From Sabethes cyaneus (taxonomy: Eukaryota; Arthropoda; Insecta; Diptera; Culicidae), in contig NC_071354.1 of NCBI RefSeq assembly GCF_943734655.1, positions 3,073,001 to 3,137,000 of the forward strand: a DNA stretch of 64,000 nt, read 5' to 3'. Below the pieces are notes generated by a model, which worked only from the letters and a program-made list of their open reading frames with translations, did not search any database and had not been told where the DNA came from. The translations under genes and the position numbers were made by a program. This document shows positions 11,833 through 22,801 of the stretch, one piece after another (position 1 is the stretch's first letter; every line of letters begins with the position of its first letter).

Positions 11833-14250
11833 TACTGAAGTCGCTTTTTACACGGTTGTTTTTTTACGCGACTATTTTTACGCGAATTTCGGAATTTACG
11901 CGGTTTTTTTACGCGAATTTCGGAATTTACGCGGTTTTGTTTACGCGATTTTCGGCATTAACGCGATTTTTTTAACGCGATTTTCGGAATTAACGCGGAT
12001 GTGCTCAAAACGTCTATTTTTTCGCGTAGTGTTGAAATCCACAAAGTTTTTTTTTCGCGGAATTTTGGTTTTTTTACGCGAATTTTGGAATTTACGTGTA
12101 CCTTTGTTATACTATAACAAAGGTTTAGAAATTGGTTGAAAAACACGAAGTCGATCCGAGGCCCGGAGGGCCGAGCCATATATACCAATCGACAGGGTTC
12201 GACGAACTGAGCAATGTCTGTGTGTGTGTATGTGCGCGCCGCAACTTTTCTATCGCCTGTTTCTCAGAGATGGCTGAGCCGATTTGTTCGCTATTACTTT
12301 TGTTTGAAAGGTATTATTGCCTAGTATATCACTATTGAATTGTTTCGCGGTGCGACATTTCGTTTGAAAGTTATAAGTAAAAATGTAAAAATTACGTAAC
12401 ACGATTTTCTCCAGAACTACACGACCGATTTCAACGATCTTAGTACCAAATGAAAGCTCTTATTAACGCTAAATTTTTCGGATAAATTTTATTGAAAACA
12501 AACAAGTAGTTTAAAAGTTATGTTTAAAAAACCTGTTTTGACAAGGTTATAGTTATCGCCTGTTTACCTGTAAACCGATTTATGCGCTATTAGTCTCATT
12601 TGAAAGGTAACATAATCTAAATGATCACTATTGATTTGTTTTTTGATTGGACGTTTAATTTGAAAGTTACGAGCAATTGAATACAACACATTAAAATTTA
12701 CAATAATTTATAACGATTTCATCTAAGATGATTTATCTAGTTTGAATTATTTTGGCATCAAATTAGAGATTTTAATGCTGCAAATATATCTGCAAAATTT
12801 CAGAAGAATCGGTTTTGCCGATCAAAAGATATTAACCCTTCAACACTCGCGCCAACTTTTGTAACACGGTTACTCGCGCGCACAATGGCCCAAAGCCAAA
12901 AAGACATGCGCACTAGAATTTTGACTGGGAAAACTTGGTTTTATATTTATGGAACCTTCGGACGAATTTCTTGAAATTGAAAGTTCTATCGTCTGGTGCA
13001 ATTTAAATTTTGATTAATCCCCCTAAAAGTGAAATAAAAAAATTATTTTTCTTTAGTTTCAATTTAACACATTGATGTGTTCTGCAAAGTTTTAGAACAT
13101 ATTATTACAAGAAATTTTGTTGAACACAGTAACCTTCTATCTATGCAGCGAAGATAGAAAAATATTGTTCATTGTATATGAATTTGCAAAATCAGTTTTT
13201 TCTATTTTAGCTCTTTTCGTAATTGTTGTTTGACTTTTGCATGTATTACAAAATTGTATAAATAGTAAAAATACATAACTTTGATGAATATAGTATACCT
13301 CTATGTTTGTTTGTTTAGGTACTGTAGAACTTTGATTAAAAAAAATACTTTAATTTTGACCCCGAATGACTCGACTACCAACAGATACATTTTAAACATT
13401 TATTATTTGCTGATAGTTTTGCTGCATACAGACACCATTTTTCCATATGAAGAAACGAGGGAAAATTCCAGTGCCAATCGCGGTCCACCTCACATGCCGA
13501 TTGCTTCGTTTATGCTGATCTATTTTCCCAACAATTTAAAGTATTAATGCATTGAATAATAATGAGGTTTTGCTCATAACGAGTTAATTGAAGAATATAC
13601 GTTAGTTAAACAGGGATTTGTAACTTTATAATAATATGGCATTCAAAAACCTACACGTGTTGTACAAAATGCAACAGCGTGAGTAACCGAAGGTTAATAA
13701 AAATTGATGAAATTTATTCAAGAAAACTTTATTGATGTTAATCAAAAAGAATGGCATTACAGAAATTTATGCGTAGTTCAAAAACCTATAAACTAGACTT
13801 TTACTACGCAATGTATATGTTAAAGAATAATATTTTCTCTTACAACTTGCTTTTACTTGCACTTACTCAAATTAGTAACAACAACCCTTACTCAGTAAAT
13901 TCATGAAGAAAAGGAGCTATCAAAATTTATAGGTGCTGCTATTTTGTTAACTTATGCAATTTCCAAAATTTTTATGAAAACAAACGCACTACGCAACGTT
14001 AACCAATAGATGAATTATGTTCCGAAGACGTGTCGATTTCTATCTCAAAGAGCAAGTAAGACCGTATAACAAAGGTTCCTTTCACCACTAGGTGGATTAA
14101 ATCGGGTTTTTTACGCGAATTTCGGAATTTACGCGGTTTTTTTACGCAAATTTCGGAATTTACGCGATTTTTTTACGCGAATTTCGGAATTTACGCGATT
14201 TTGATTTACGCGGGACGTATCCTTCGCGTAAAACGCGACTTGAGTGTATA
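11833..14250. repeat. ACGCG tandem repeat element, split by a nested insertion
   Basis: Two blocks (about 11850-12096 and 14104-14222) are made of a roughly 30-bp unit of the form TTTTTTACGCGAATTTCGG + AATTTACGCGG. The left outer edge reads CTGAAGTCGCTTTTTACACG and the right edge, reversed, reads CTCAAGTCGCGTTTTACGCG. The whole is therefore bordered by imperfect inverted repeats about 20 bp long. The blocks are separated by the 2-kb element at 12101-14075. This suggests one older MITE-like repeat interrupted by a later insertion. Confidence 0.7.
12101..14075. mobile_element. Non-coding TIR element, copy 1 (CCTTTGTTATAC ends)
   Basis: It starts CCTTTGTTATAC and ends GTATAACAAAGG, a perfect 12-bp terminal inverted repeat. 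Just inside the left end is a landmark order shared with the copy at 16361: a CCGGAGGGCCGAGCCATATA-type phrase, then CGACGAACTGAGCAATGTCT, a GT-rich tract, then GAGATGGCTGAGCCGATTT. Outside the right end both copies continue with CTAGGTGGATTAA and TCGGGTTTTTT, so the true border may lie about 30 bp further right. No transposase frame is present. Repeats of this look are common in mosquitoes, but I cannot name the family. Confidence 0.65.
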
Positions 14251-14413
14251 GCACATTTTTAAATGGTGTCCTACATCAAATTGCACCACAGAAGAAACGC
14301 TGTAGAAGATTACTCATTGGGTAGTTTCTCTTGAAAATTTGAGTAGAAGTAGTTGAGAGTGGATTGTTTACACTCTATTTTTATCGTGGTTAGTTTTTTG
14401 AAAATTGAAAAAA

Positions 14414-15071
14414 ATGGCGTCACCCGAAAAGCAACGTCGCGAATTCATTTTGCGCAAGCACCAGGAAAATCTTCAACTCTCTCATCATGAATGATGAGTG
14501 AGTCTTACGTCAAGGCGGACTTCCGGCAGCTTCCGGGGCTACTGTACTTCACCGCCCAGCACAAGTTTGATGTTCTGGAGGAAGTAAGGATGCAGAAACT
14601 TTCAAAGTTTGCCAAGAAATACATGATTTGGCAAGTGATCTGCTCAAGTGGTGAACAGAGTTCACCGTCCGTGACTACCGGGACTGTAGAGGGGCAGATC
14701 TACCTCAAGGAGTACCTACAGAAGCGTCTGCTTCCTCTGTTGAAGCAACACAAGGGCCCTATGATCTTTTGGCCGGATCTAGCTTCGTGCCACTGTTCAA
14801 AATATGTCCTGGAGTGGTACGAAGCCAACGGGTCACTTTCGTACTCAAGCACATGAACCCCTCAACGCACCGGAACTAAGGTCCATCGAAAAATACTAGG
14901 CTATTCTTAAGCAGGCAATACGAAAGCATCCCAAGGAGATCAAATCTGAGAAAGACATGAAGAAAATGTGGGTTTCCTTACAGATGAAGCTGCAGCCAGG
15001 TTGTACAAAACTTTTTGAGTGGAGTTAAGCGTAAGGTGCGAGCGTACGGTTATGGTATTGAAGTTGAATGA
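14414..15071 (+). pseudogene. Tc1/mariner transposase remnant
   Basis: An ATG at 14414 opens MASPEKQRREFILRKHQENL, a typical N-terminus of one Tc1/mariner group, and stops after about 25 codons. The reading then resumes at 14491 deep in the catalytic half, with SYVKADFRQLPG, FAKKYMIWQVICSSG, VEGQIYLKEYLQKRLLPLL and the second catalytic Asp region IFWPDLASCH. After further frameshifts it ends KRKVRAYGYGIEVE. The helix-turn-helix DNA-binding part and the first catalytic Asp region are missing (about 150 residues by family comparison). It can have no activity, although its ends might still be mobilised by a relative. Confidence 0.85.
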
Positions 15072-15134
15072 AATAAATATGCCCGAAGCTTACTAATGGG
15101 TTATATTTCGTTGTTTGAAAGATTGAAAAGGATA

Positions 15135-15313
15135 CACACTTCACAAAAAGCACCGAGTTCGGCAAAATTTTGCCGAAATCTCAACTGCCGACCGTTCGGT
15201 AAAATTTTTTATGTTACCAAACGTCGATATATACCATCGACATTTTTACCGAACGTTCGGCTGTTGAGATTCCGGCAAAATTCTGCCGAACTCGGTGCTT
15301 ATTTTTAAGTGTG
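15135..15313. mobile_element. Palindromic MITE nested in the mariner
   Basis: The left half (CACACTTCACAAAAAGCACC, GAGTTCGGCAAAATTTTGCC) is mirrored by the right half, reversed (CACACTTAAAAATAAGCACC, GAGTTCGGCAGAATTTTGCC). Most of the 179 bp can fold on itself. TA flanks both sides (15133-15134 and 15314-15315), as expected for a TA-targeting family. It lies between the transposase stop and the right end of the mariner, so it arrived later. Confidence 0.75.
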
Positions 15314-15768
15314 TAGGTCGATTAGGTTATTTTCTACAGTGTTTCTTCCGTGGTGCAATTGTGGGATGTGGATGATGTGGAACACCCTTTAAATCATTAT
15401 AATACCTATTCCACCTATTTTCGAAAGTGAGGAAGTGTCTGATGCTTGGGAAGAGAGGAGAGTTGAGAGAATAAAACAAAATTAGGTATTAGACTACCTA
15501 TTATAGGTAGTTTAGTTAGTAAAACGTTAGGGTACCAACCGAAAGAGCGTGGGTGCGAACTCCACCTGCCGTCGCCCCGATATATTTTGGTCTATATCGA
15601 AATTTTCCAGTTCATCCAATCAATCATTTTTCGCATCAAACACTTTTTCACTCCAAAATAGTTTACGTCATGACCGCGTATGGTCATATACAAGTAAATA
15701 AAAAAAGAAAACAAAAACCTATTAGGGTGAAACAAATATACTAGAATTTCTTTTTGTGTCCATTTAAA

Positions 15769-15899
15769 AACAAAGCCATAGGTTTATACCGTCTTTAGAC
15801 ATTACCCTTCTTTATCGACAGACTTCGCAGCCGGCTGTTAGAGTACAGGAAAATTACGGGGCCAGTGCAACGATCCTATTGACTCTAACTAGCAAGCCC
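15769..15899 (-). repeat. tRNA-derived SINE, 5'-truncated copy
   Basis: It shares CTTTATCGACAGACTTCGCA and GCAACGATCCTA with the full copy at 20858-21062. The tRNA-like head has been lost at the right side. The neighbouring 15380-15768 and 15900-16360 hold no recognisable gene. Confidence 0.7.
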
Positions 15900-16484
15900 A
15901 TTTGCGTCCATTTGCGTCGGTCAAATTCCATGAATTTAATTTTGAATTGATGTGATTTTTTTTTACGTCCACTTTTTTACGTCCGAAATTTAAACATTCT
16001 CTCTTCATACGTCCAAAACTTTAATAATAATAGATTTTCGTTGGTTTTTTTCAGATGCTAAAATTATAGTTAAGTGTTGGGGTATTTTGACTATTGGTTA
16101 AGGTATATTTGAAGATATATTTTGTATATTTTGGATGCCAGAATAGTGATTATTATGCTGGTGGCAGGTGGGCGCGTGAATGCCCTCTAGAAAATAGTTC
16201 CTTGCTGGCGGTACGTGTCGGGAACCAACGGAGTATCGTAGAACGGATTTCAAGGATGATTTTGAAGCTTTAGGTTAATACCTAAATTGGTACGTAGCGG
16301 TTTTTGAAAATTCGAAAAATTACCAAAATTGCGGCAATTTTTCCAAAAGAAAGATGTTTTGCCTTTCTACTATATAAATATATAGTATAAAGGTATAGAA
16401 ATCACTTGGAAAACCGGAAATGGAAAGAAGGTCCTGCGGGCCGAATGTCATATACCATTCGACTCAGTTTCGAAAACTGAGCAT

Positions 16485-16610
<126 letters not shown>

Positions 16611-17143
16611 TGTAACGCTTTCAATCTCACTCACTTTTCTCGGAGATGGCTGGACCGATTTTAATGTTCTTAGTGTCAAATGAAAGATCTAGGTGCCCCA
16701 TAGGTTGCTATTTAATTTCATTTTGATCGGACTTTTAGTTCAAAAGTTATGTATAAAAATACGAAAAACATGGGACTTCATTATCTCACAAGTCCCTTAA
16801 TCGATTTGAACAAAATTGATTGCATATGAAAGAGGAGTCTTGCAAACCCTTAACTTCCAAATTTCATGACGATTGACCTTGTGGTTTGAAAGTTACATAA
16901 AGAAATGTGAAAAAATAGTATTTAAAACATATTTTTGAAACATATAAACATTAATTCAATGAAAAACATCACACATTTTATTATTATTTGAAAATTACTG
17001 CTAAGATCTATCAAACGAAACCAAGTTATTTAAAATCGGACGGTTCATTCAAAAGTTATTCAAACTTTAACACTTGAGCACCGTACATTAAAACGTTAAA
17101 ACGTGTGAAATCAAAACATATCAATCAAATGTTGATTGTATTC

Positions 17144-17340
17144 AATGTATGTATGTATGTATGTATGTATGTATGTATGTATGTATGTATGTATGTATGT
17201 ATGTATGTATGTATGTATGTATGTATGTATGTATGTATGTATGTATGTATGTATGTATGTATGTATGTATGTATGTATGTATGTATGTATGTATGTATGT
17301 ATGTATGTACGTGTGTATGTATGTATGTACGTGTGTATGT
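17144..17340. repeat. (ATGT)n microsatellite
   Basis: More than 40 tandem ATGT units, with two ACGTGTGT variant blocks at the right end. All Met/Tyr/Val/Cys frames here are repeat artefacts. Confidence 0.97.
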
Positions 17341-17449
17341 GATGACAATTTGCAATTTTCTAATTTGCATTGAAATTCAAGAAAACTGAGAAACATTTCA
17401 ATTGTCTGAAGTTTTTGAAGCCTCTTAGTGGAATTCGAACTCTAAAATT

Positions 17450-17626
17450 AAAGAAAAGAAAAAACTTTTACCGACTAAATTCCACTATTTAATATTCATT
17501 CGCGACAGATACGTATACGCTTTGATATAAGACACTGATGAAGCCTGCACGTCGTAGGCGAACTACGTATCTGTTGCAAATAAATATTAAATAGTGGGAT
17601 TCAATCGAAAAGTTTTTTCTTTCTTT
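17450..17626. mobile_element. Palindromic MITE-like element
   Basis: The left end (AAAGAAAAGAAAAAACTTTT, CCACTATTTAATATTCATT, GACAGATACGTA) is matched by the reversed right end (AAAGAAAGAAAAAACTTTTC, CCACTATTTAATATTTATT, AACAGATACGTA). This gives arms of about 65 bp. The core contains GAAGCCTGCACGTCGTAGGC. Shorter relatives carrying the core lie at 20110-20232 and 35905-36000. Confidence 0.75.
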
Positions 17627-17639
17627 GATTTGAGATTGC

Positions 17640-19140
17640 AATTGTCATTTTCTTCACTTGCTGTTACTCACAATTGTACAAGAAAAGCAAAAAGCGAAAA
17701 AACGCAGTTAATTTAAGCATATAGGTATAGTGGTGATAGGATTAAAAATACTAGTAAATTGATTTTTCCAAATAGATTTATACAAATTTCAAACAAATTT
17801 TCCGCATCAATAGATGCTCTTTTCAATCAATAGATACTAGAGCTTAGAAATGTTATATGAAAATTAGGAAGTAAACGTTGCACGGTAGTAATATTGTAAG
17901 ATTTATTTTCGTTAGTGACATTTTAAAGGACAGATGTCTTATGTCATGTATCATGTTTTAATAAATAACACCAAAATGACAAGCACTGGAAATCATGTCG
18001 ATCATATTTCTCATTCTCAAGTTTATGGCGCAGCTTTTGCACTATTTTTCGACTTCTTCTTATTTTCCTAACCCTCTAACATTGTAAAAACGATGCGATC
18101 AGGCTAATGACTATCTTTTCATGAAAGTACATTCAAAAGAGGCTCAAGTTTTGATTTTTATGCAAAAATAATTATCTGAAGGAGCACCAGCTGTTACGAT
18201 ACCGCATATATGGCAACACTGCAAACATATCGTGCAGGTTGTTTACATTGTGATCGAATGTTTACAGTGAAAAAGATAAAGCCTATAGGTAATTCGCCAT
18301 TGTATAAAGTGATCTAAATTGTGTTTTAACAGCTAAATTTCAATTAATCGAAGCAAAATTACCGCTAAAGTGCGAAATATCAGCAGAATTGCGAAACAGC
18401 TCCTGCTAAGTGCTAGAAAAAGTTTGATCAGAGTGGTAAGAAATAAAGTACCTAGTGAATTAGTGCCAACCTGTAAACAACAAGATGTAAACAAGATATA
18501 TATTTACTTACCTGCAGATACAGCAACCGTTGAAACTTACGTGGAATACTTACCTGTAAATAATACTTACCGTAACCAGCAGTGATCTCGTAGTAAGTAG
18601 CTTGAAACAAATCAAAAATATATACTTACCAGATCGAATCTCTGCATTCGCAGCCGCGGAAATTACTAGTAGGGTAGCTCACCCCAAGTTGACCTTAGGC
18701 ACAAAACGTATTGCCAAACCATAAATTGTAGCAAGCGTAGGATAGGAAGAAAGTGTTAGCGGAAAACGTAAAACCACTTCTTGTAAGTTAAATGTATATA
18801 TTTTGAAAATTTGTTTTAATTTGAATATATTGCAGTTTGAGCATTACCGAAAAATAATCGGTTGCTACAAAAACTGGTTCATATCCGAACACCAGCTAAG
18901 AAATTTCTCTTTTTCTAATGCTCTAATCAGTTATTTTTTCTAATTCAGATATGTTGCAAAATTGAAGCCAAACAAACTAATAGTAAAATTTTCAGATTAA
19001 TCATTTTGTTGTAGATATCCTATTTCTTCAAAAGTGTTATACTTCACAATAATTTTTCTGAATTCTTGTTTTTCAAAGATGCTAACTTTTGAACGCATGG
19101 TATTAATATCAAAATATCAAAACATCTGCTATGAACACAT
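17640..19140. other. Intergenic or internal repeat DNA, no gene called
   Basis: A 71-codon plus-strand frame at 18370-18585 has no recognisable domain, and its composition follows the AT-rich surroundings. The stretch 18490-18640 is notable for several consensus splice-donor strings on the minus strand (see findings). Confidence 0.35.
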
Positions 19141-19148
19141 ATTTCATA

Positions 19149-20090
19149 CCGTCATCCGGGGATACTTGCAACACCGGGGTTACTTGCAACACTTTGGCGC
19201 ATCGCGCTTTTGACAGCTCTAACGCATTTGTTTGTTAACATAATCATTTGTACTCAATGCCATTTTAAAGAAGGGATGTTTACCTATTGTTTAGTTAAGT
19301 TAAATCCATTACATCATTGTTTTGCTTGTTTTTACACGATTGGAAAGTAATTTCACTTTCAGAGTAGGAAAAATGGATGTGCAAAGTTGCAGTCAGTTCA
19401 TTGACATGGAATTATTTTTTATTGTTTGGTTCCTGTACACAATAAGTGCATCATATAAGCTAACAAATAGCAACTTTGAGCTTTGTTTATATTTTGAACT
19501 TGGAGAAGAAACGATGAATTCGTGTTGTTACTTCTAATATGGCGCGACTTGCAGCACTTGTAAAAATGAAAATTATCGTAATAGACAGTATGTAAAAAGT
19601 AAGTTTGCATCTGTACGATGTTATTTTGTCTACCACCATCTCCAGAAAAATTAAAATTGTGAAAAATTCCACGTGCCTTGAAACGGCAATTTGGAGTTCG
19701 CCGACATGCTGCATTTTCACCGAATATCTTTAAAAAAGCGATAGACGAAATTGGGAAACAAAAAACGCCTCCAGTATCTCTTGTTTTACTACAAATACAT
19801 TCAAAATATCTCAAAATAGACATTCGCGGTTTGAAATCAGATATAAAATCATAAGAAACGCAAAATCAGAAAAGTGTTGCAAGTAACCCCGTTTACTGGG
19901 TAACTTGCAACACCCCTATTTTTGGTTCATTCTACAGATTCATTTAGTTTATATTTTTCCTCATAATCATAAATCAAAAGTACTCACCACTATACAAGTT
20001 TTGGCTACTTACACTTGGACCTAAGCGGTATACTTCGAAAGTTATACTAAGTCAAAGTTCAAAAGTGTTGCAAGTATCCCCGGATGACGG
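19149..20090. mobile_element. 942-bp non-autonomous DNA transposon with perfect TIRs
   Basis: The left end CCGTCATCCGGGGATACTTG + CAACAC is repeated exactly, inverted, at the right end. The perfect inverted repeat is at least 26 bp. TA lies on both sides (19147-19148 and 20091-20092). Inside, the phrase TTGCAACAC recurs several times near both ends as subterminal repeats. No frame looks like a transposase, so mobility would depend on another element. It sits inside the larger TIR element at 16361-20433. Confidence 0.85.
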
Positions 20091-20109
20091 TATTGTCAAT
20101 TCAAAACAA

Positions 20110-20232
20110 AACAGTCTAAGTTAGTTAGATACTGATAAAGGTCACACGTCGAGACCGAAATACGTATTTATCAATAAAACACAGTAGTAGAATTAAAGGA
20201 TATAAATAACTTTTTGTTTTTCTTCTTTTTTA
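20110..20232 (+). mobile_element. Short retroposed-looking element with 14-bp direct repeats
   Basis: The exact direct repeat TCAATTCAAAACAA lies at 20096-20109 and again at 20233-20246. Between them are 123 bp containing GATAAAGGTCACACGTCGAG and ACGTATTTATC, related to the core of the element at 17450-17626, and ending in a T-rich stretch. The long exact duplication favours target-primed insertion. Confidence 0.55.
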
Positions 20233-20433
20233 TCAATTCAAAACAAGTTTCGTATGTGGCTCTGAAGCCCGAAAGTTAAGGCCGTCTGTAGACCCGTTAG
20301 AGGGTTAATTTCTAATTTTCTATATATATTCATTCAAGTCTGCAAAAATTATCTTTTGTGTTAACATTATTTTTCTGTTCTGTTCAGATGTTTCTGAGAA
20401 ATTAAATAATGATTATTGTGGCAGTAGAAAGGC

Positions 20434-20857
20434 TAGGTCACGCCGCTAGGTGGATTAATTCGGGTTTTTTCATCAAAAATCGCCAATAAAAGTCTCATAA
20501 AAAATTGAAAATTGAGATATCAAAAAACGGTTACGTAACAATTTAGATAATTCTTTTCTACATGCTGAAAAAAAAATCAGCCAAATCGGTCCACTAGATT
20601 CTGAGATACACGTACCGCCAGCTAAAGAAACATGGTTTTGGGGAAAACGCGTTCAAAATTTCGCACTGCAATGGACTTCCCTTGAGGTGACTTCACAATA
20701 TTTGTCGTAAGTTTTCAACGAGATCAGATATTAAAAAAAATTTTGGCATGACATTTCTGAAGGTGTAAGCATGAACACACTTATAAAAAATTTGAACGCA
20801 ATTTAAAAAAACTCAAAAATATATACGTTGATTCGCGGTCACGTCACCGTTAGCAAA
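20434..20857. repeat. Unassigned dispersed-repeat-like segment
   Basis: It continues from CTAGGTGGATTAATTCGGG into a non-coding segment with CAAATCGGTCCACTAGATTC. That phrase has the look of a dispersed insect repeat but I cannot assign it. No coding frame. Confidence 0.3.
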
Positions 20858-21062
20858 GCAAAGCCATGGATATAAACGTCCTGTTGAGAACTTGACCATT
20901 CTTTATCGACAGACTTCGCAGCCGGTTTTTAGAATACAGGACAATTACAGGGTTACTGCAACGATCCTACTAACTTTATAGCAGCACCTCCCAACCGAGA
21001 TTCGAACATACGTCGACTGGCTTGTTAGGCCAGCATCGTATCCCGAAGCTAACTGGGCTCGC
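20858..21062 (-). mobile_element. tRNA-derived SINE, near full-length
   Basis: On the minus strand it starts AGCCCAGTTAGCTTCGGGAT, continues ACGATGCTGGCCTAACAAGC, and carries a B-box-like GTTCGAATC (about 20998-21006), as expected for a tRNA-derived pol III head. The body includes GTAGGATCGTTGCAGTAACC and GGCTGCGAAGTCTGTCGATA. It ends in GGCTTTGCTTTGC on this strand. At least five partial copies lie in the window (9341, 15769, 36465, 40105, 55807). Confidence 0.8.
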
Positions 21063-21228
21063 GGTCACCGTAGCAGTGTAAAAATATGTGCTATATTTTA
21101 TTAATAAACTTCTCCAACGGTACCACCCTTCAAAAGGATAAATAATTTGATTTTTAATAGAATTAATTATTTCAAACGCATTTTTATTATACCAAATTTA
21201 TATATACCAAATTTTGGTGGAACACTCT

Positions 21229-21546
21229 TTAACGGTTTATATTAATTCCATTTTTTTCCAGACTTAGGTGCACCTTCAATGATAGTACCCGAATTTGTTC
21301 ATCTTTTATTTTTGCAGTCTTTTCGAGAAATGAAATTTTTTGTTGAATCTGCGTACACTTCGGGCACAACCAGTTTTCTTGCATCGTCGGTGCATTCGGG
21401 AGGTTCACACAATCGATGTGGAACCATCTGTCGCATTCCCTGCAGAAGGTCATTCCCTGTTGGTGGTGATTTGGTCTGTGGCATAACCGGCAGCTTCCGT
21501 TCTTGTTTTCCACAAATCTAATCATGATGATACACATTTCCATCAC
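21229..21546 (-). pseudogene. PHD-finger fragment, probably of a BEL/Pao-type retroelement
   Basis: The 105-codon frame contains CRLCHRPNHHQQGMTFCREC, then DRWFHIDC and WLCPKC. That is a complete C4HC3 zinc-binding PHD pattern, followed by a short coiled-coil-like stretch (KISFLEKTAKIKDEQIRVL). A PHD finger introduced this way is known at the N-terminus of insect BEL/Pao polyproteins. No protease, RT or LTR was found next to it, so this is a fragment or a domesticated exon. A host PHD exon cannot be excluded. Confidence 0.5.
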
Positions 21547-22801
21547 GTTTCGGTCGAAATTTACAAAGGGAAAACTTTGGCATCAATTTATCAGCGCAGC
21601 AACTACGCGATAACGTCTCACTTCGAGCAAACATCCACTGACAGCTTGACTTCGGGTGGTTTTCCATTTTCCTCAAAGAGTTTACTTCGTTTGTCGATAA
21701 AGAAAATGTTTAATGTTTATGCTTTACAGTCTACGGGCCAAGCCAGACCGTGTCGTGCTTTTGTGAGCTTGCTGCCAGCATCCCTACCCGCCTTTCTTGT
21801 ACGCTTGCTGTGTCCATCAAACGCGAGGACACAGAAAACGCGGGATGCTCCGATTGATAGGATTGCTGGTAGTAAACTTTACGAGTACAAAGCGGTGGCT
21901 CATGCAAATCGATATACTAAGTGCGTCCTGCATATTGCGAATTATTTGTACGGGGGAGGAAAGACGTGCCTGGCACCTCAAACAACCTACCGGTTCCGGA
22001 GGATAAACGCTATTGTGCTATTGGTGGGAAAGTTTAGACATAAACTTTGCAGTCAACATTGTGTTCAGTTTTATCTTAGATGGCAAAGACGAAGTGACAA
22101 AGTAACGTGGCTCAGCAGCGTTCGGTGTTTGTTTGTTGCTTTACTCATACTGAATGACTGAAGTTTTACTTTGGAAATAGAATGTCACTTTATCTTAAGC
22201 TTTGTTTTTAAACAGTTTACATCCTACAAACAAACTATTTTGCTATATTAAGAAAATTCAACATTTAATTTTTACAGTCTATAATTATATTAGCGCCCGC
22301 ATTTGTTTTCTTCATTTCAGTCGTTTCTTTAATTTGAAAATCAATTCTAAACGGACAATTTTGCCCAAAATATAATGCAAGAATTTTTAGACATGTTATT
22401 ATGCATGGCATATGTTGACCGCGCTCAAATAGTGACATCAACATTTTATTTTCATTGATACATTTGCTTGTCGTATTATAATGGAGCTTAATTGCCAACG
22501 TTGTAATAAATATCGCTCATTATTTACATTCAGCTGGAGCGAATGATAAAAAGTACACACCAGCGGACGTGAAAACCGCAATTTTCGAAACCCGTTAAAT
22601 ATACATTTTCACAAATAAATTAATTCCAAGTCAACACCGAAGCAGCTACAGCGCGACAACCATCGCTCCAGAGTACAGCCGGCACCGCTGCGCTGCCGCA
22701 ACAGACAACGGTCTTGTTCTGGTGGTTCGCATTCCGTCCGAATTGTGTACGTTTATAATCCGGCGAAGGCTACGAGCAGTTTCCGCAAGCATAGTCACGT
22801 T
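21547..22801. other. Region with no supported gene
   Basis: A 194-codon plus-strand frame at 21577-22161 has no recognised domain or repeat and no conserved-looking motifs. I treat it as chance. The rest is AT-rich. Confidence 0.35.

Larger units (their letters stand above)
14271..15372 (+). mobile_element. Tc1/mariner-type element with deleted transposase
   Basis: The ends form an imperfect inverted repeat of about 45 bp. The left carries TTGCACCACAGAAGAAACGC and the right, reversed, carries TTGCACCACGGAAGAAACAC. Between them lie the start and the last third of a mariner-type transposase. A separate 179-bp MITE is nested near the right end. Confidence 0.85.

Noticed and set aside
20990..21062. 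Possible functional tRNA gene on the minus strand
   Set aside because: A B-box-like GTTCGAATC is present, but the segment continues into a body shared by other copies and lacks a clean cloverleaf. It is a SINE head.
21577..22161. 194-codon plus-strand frame
   Set aside because: No domain, signal peptide, repeat or splice evidence; length is possible by chance in locally GC-richer DNA. Left unannotated as a gene.
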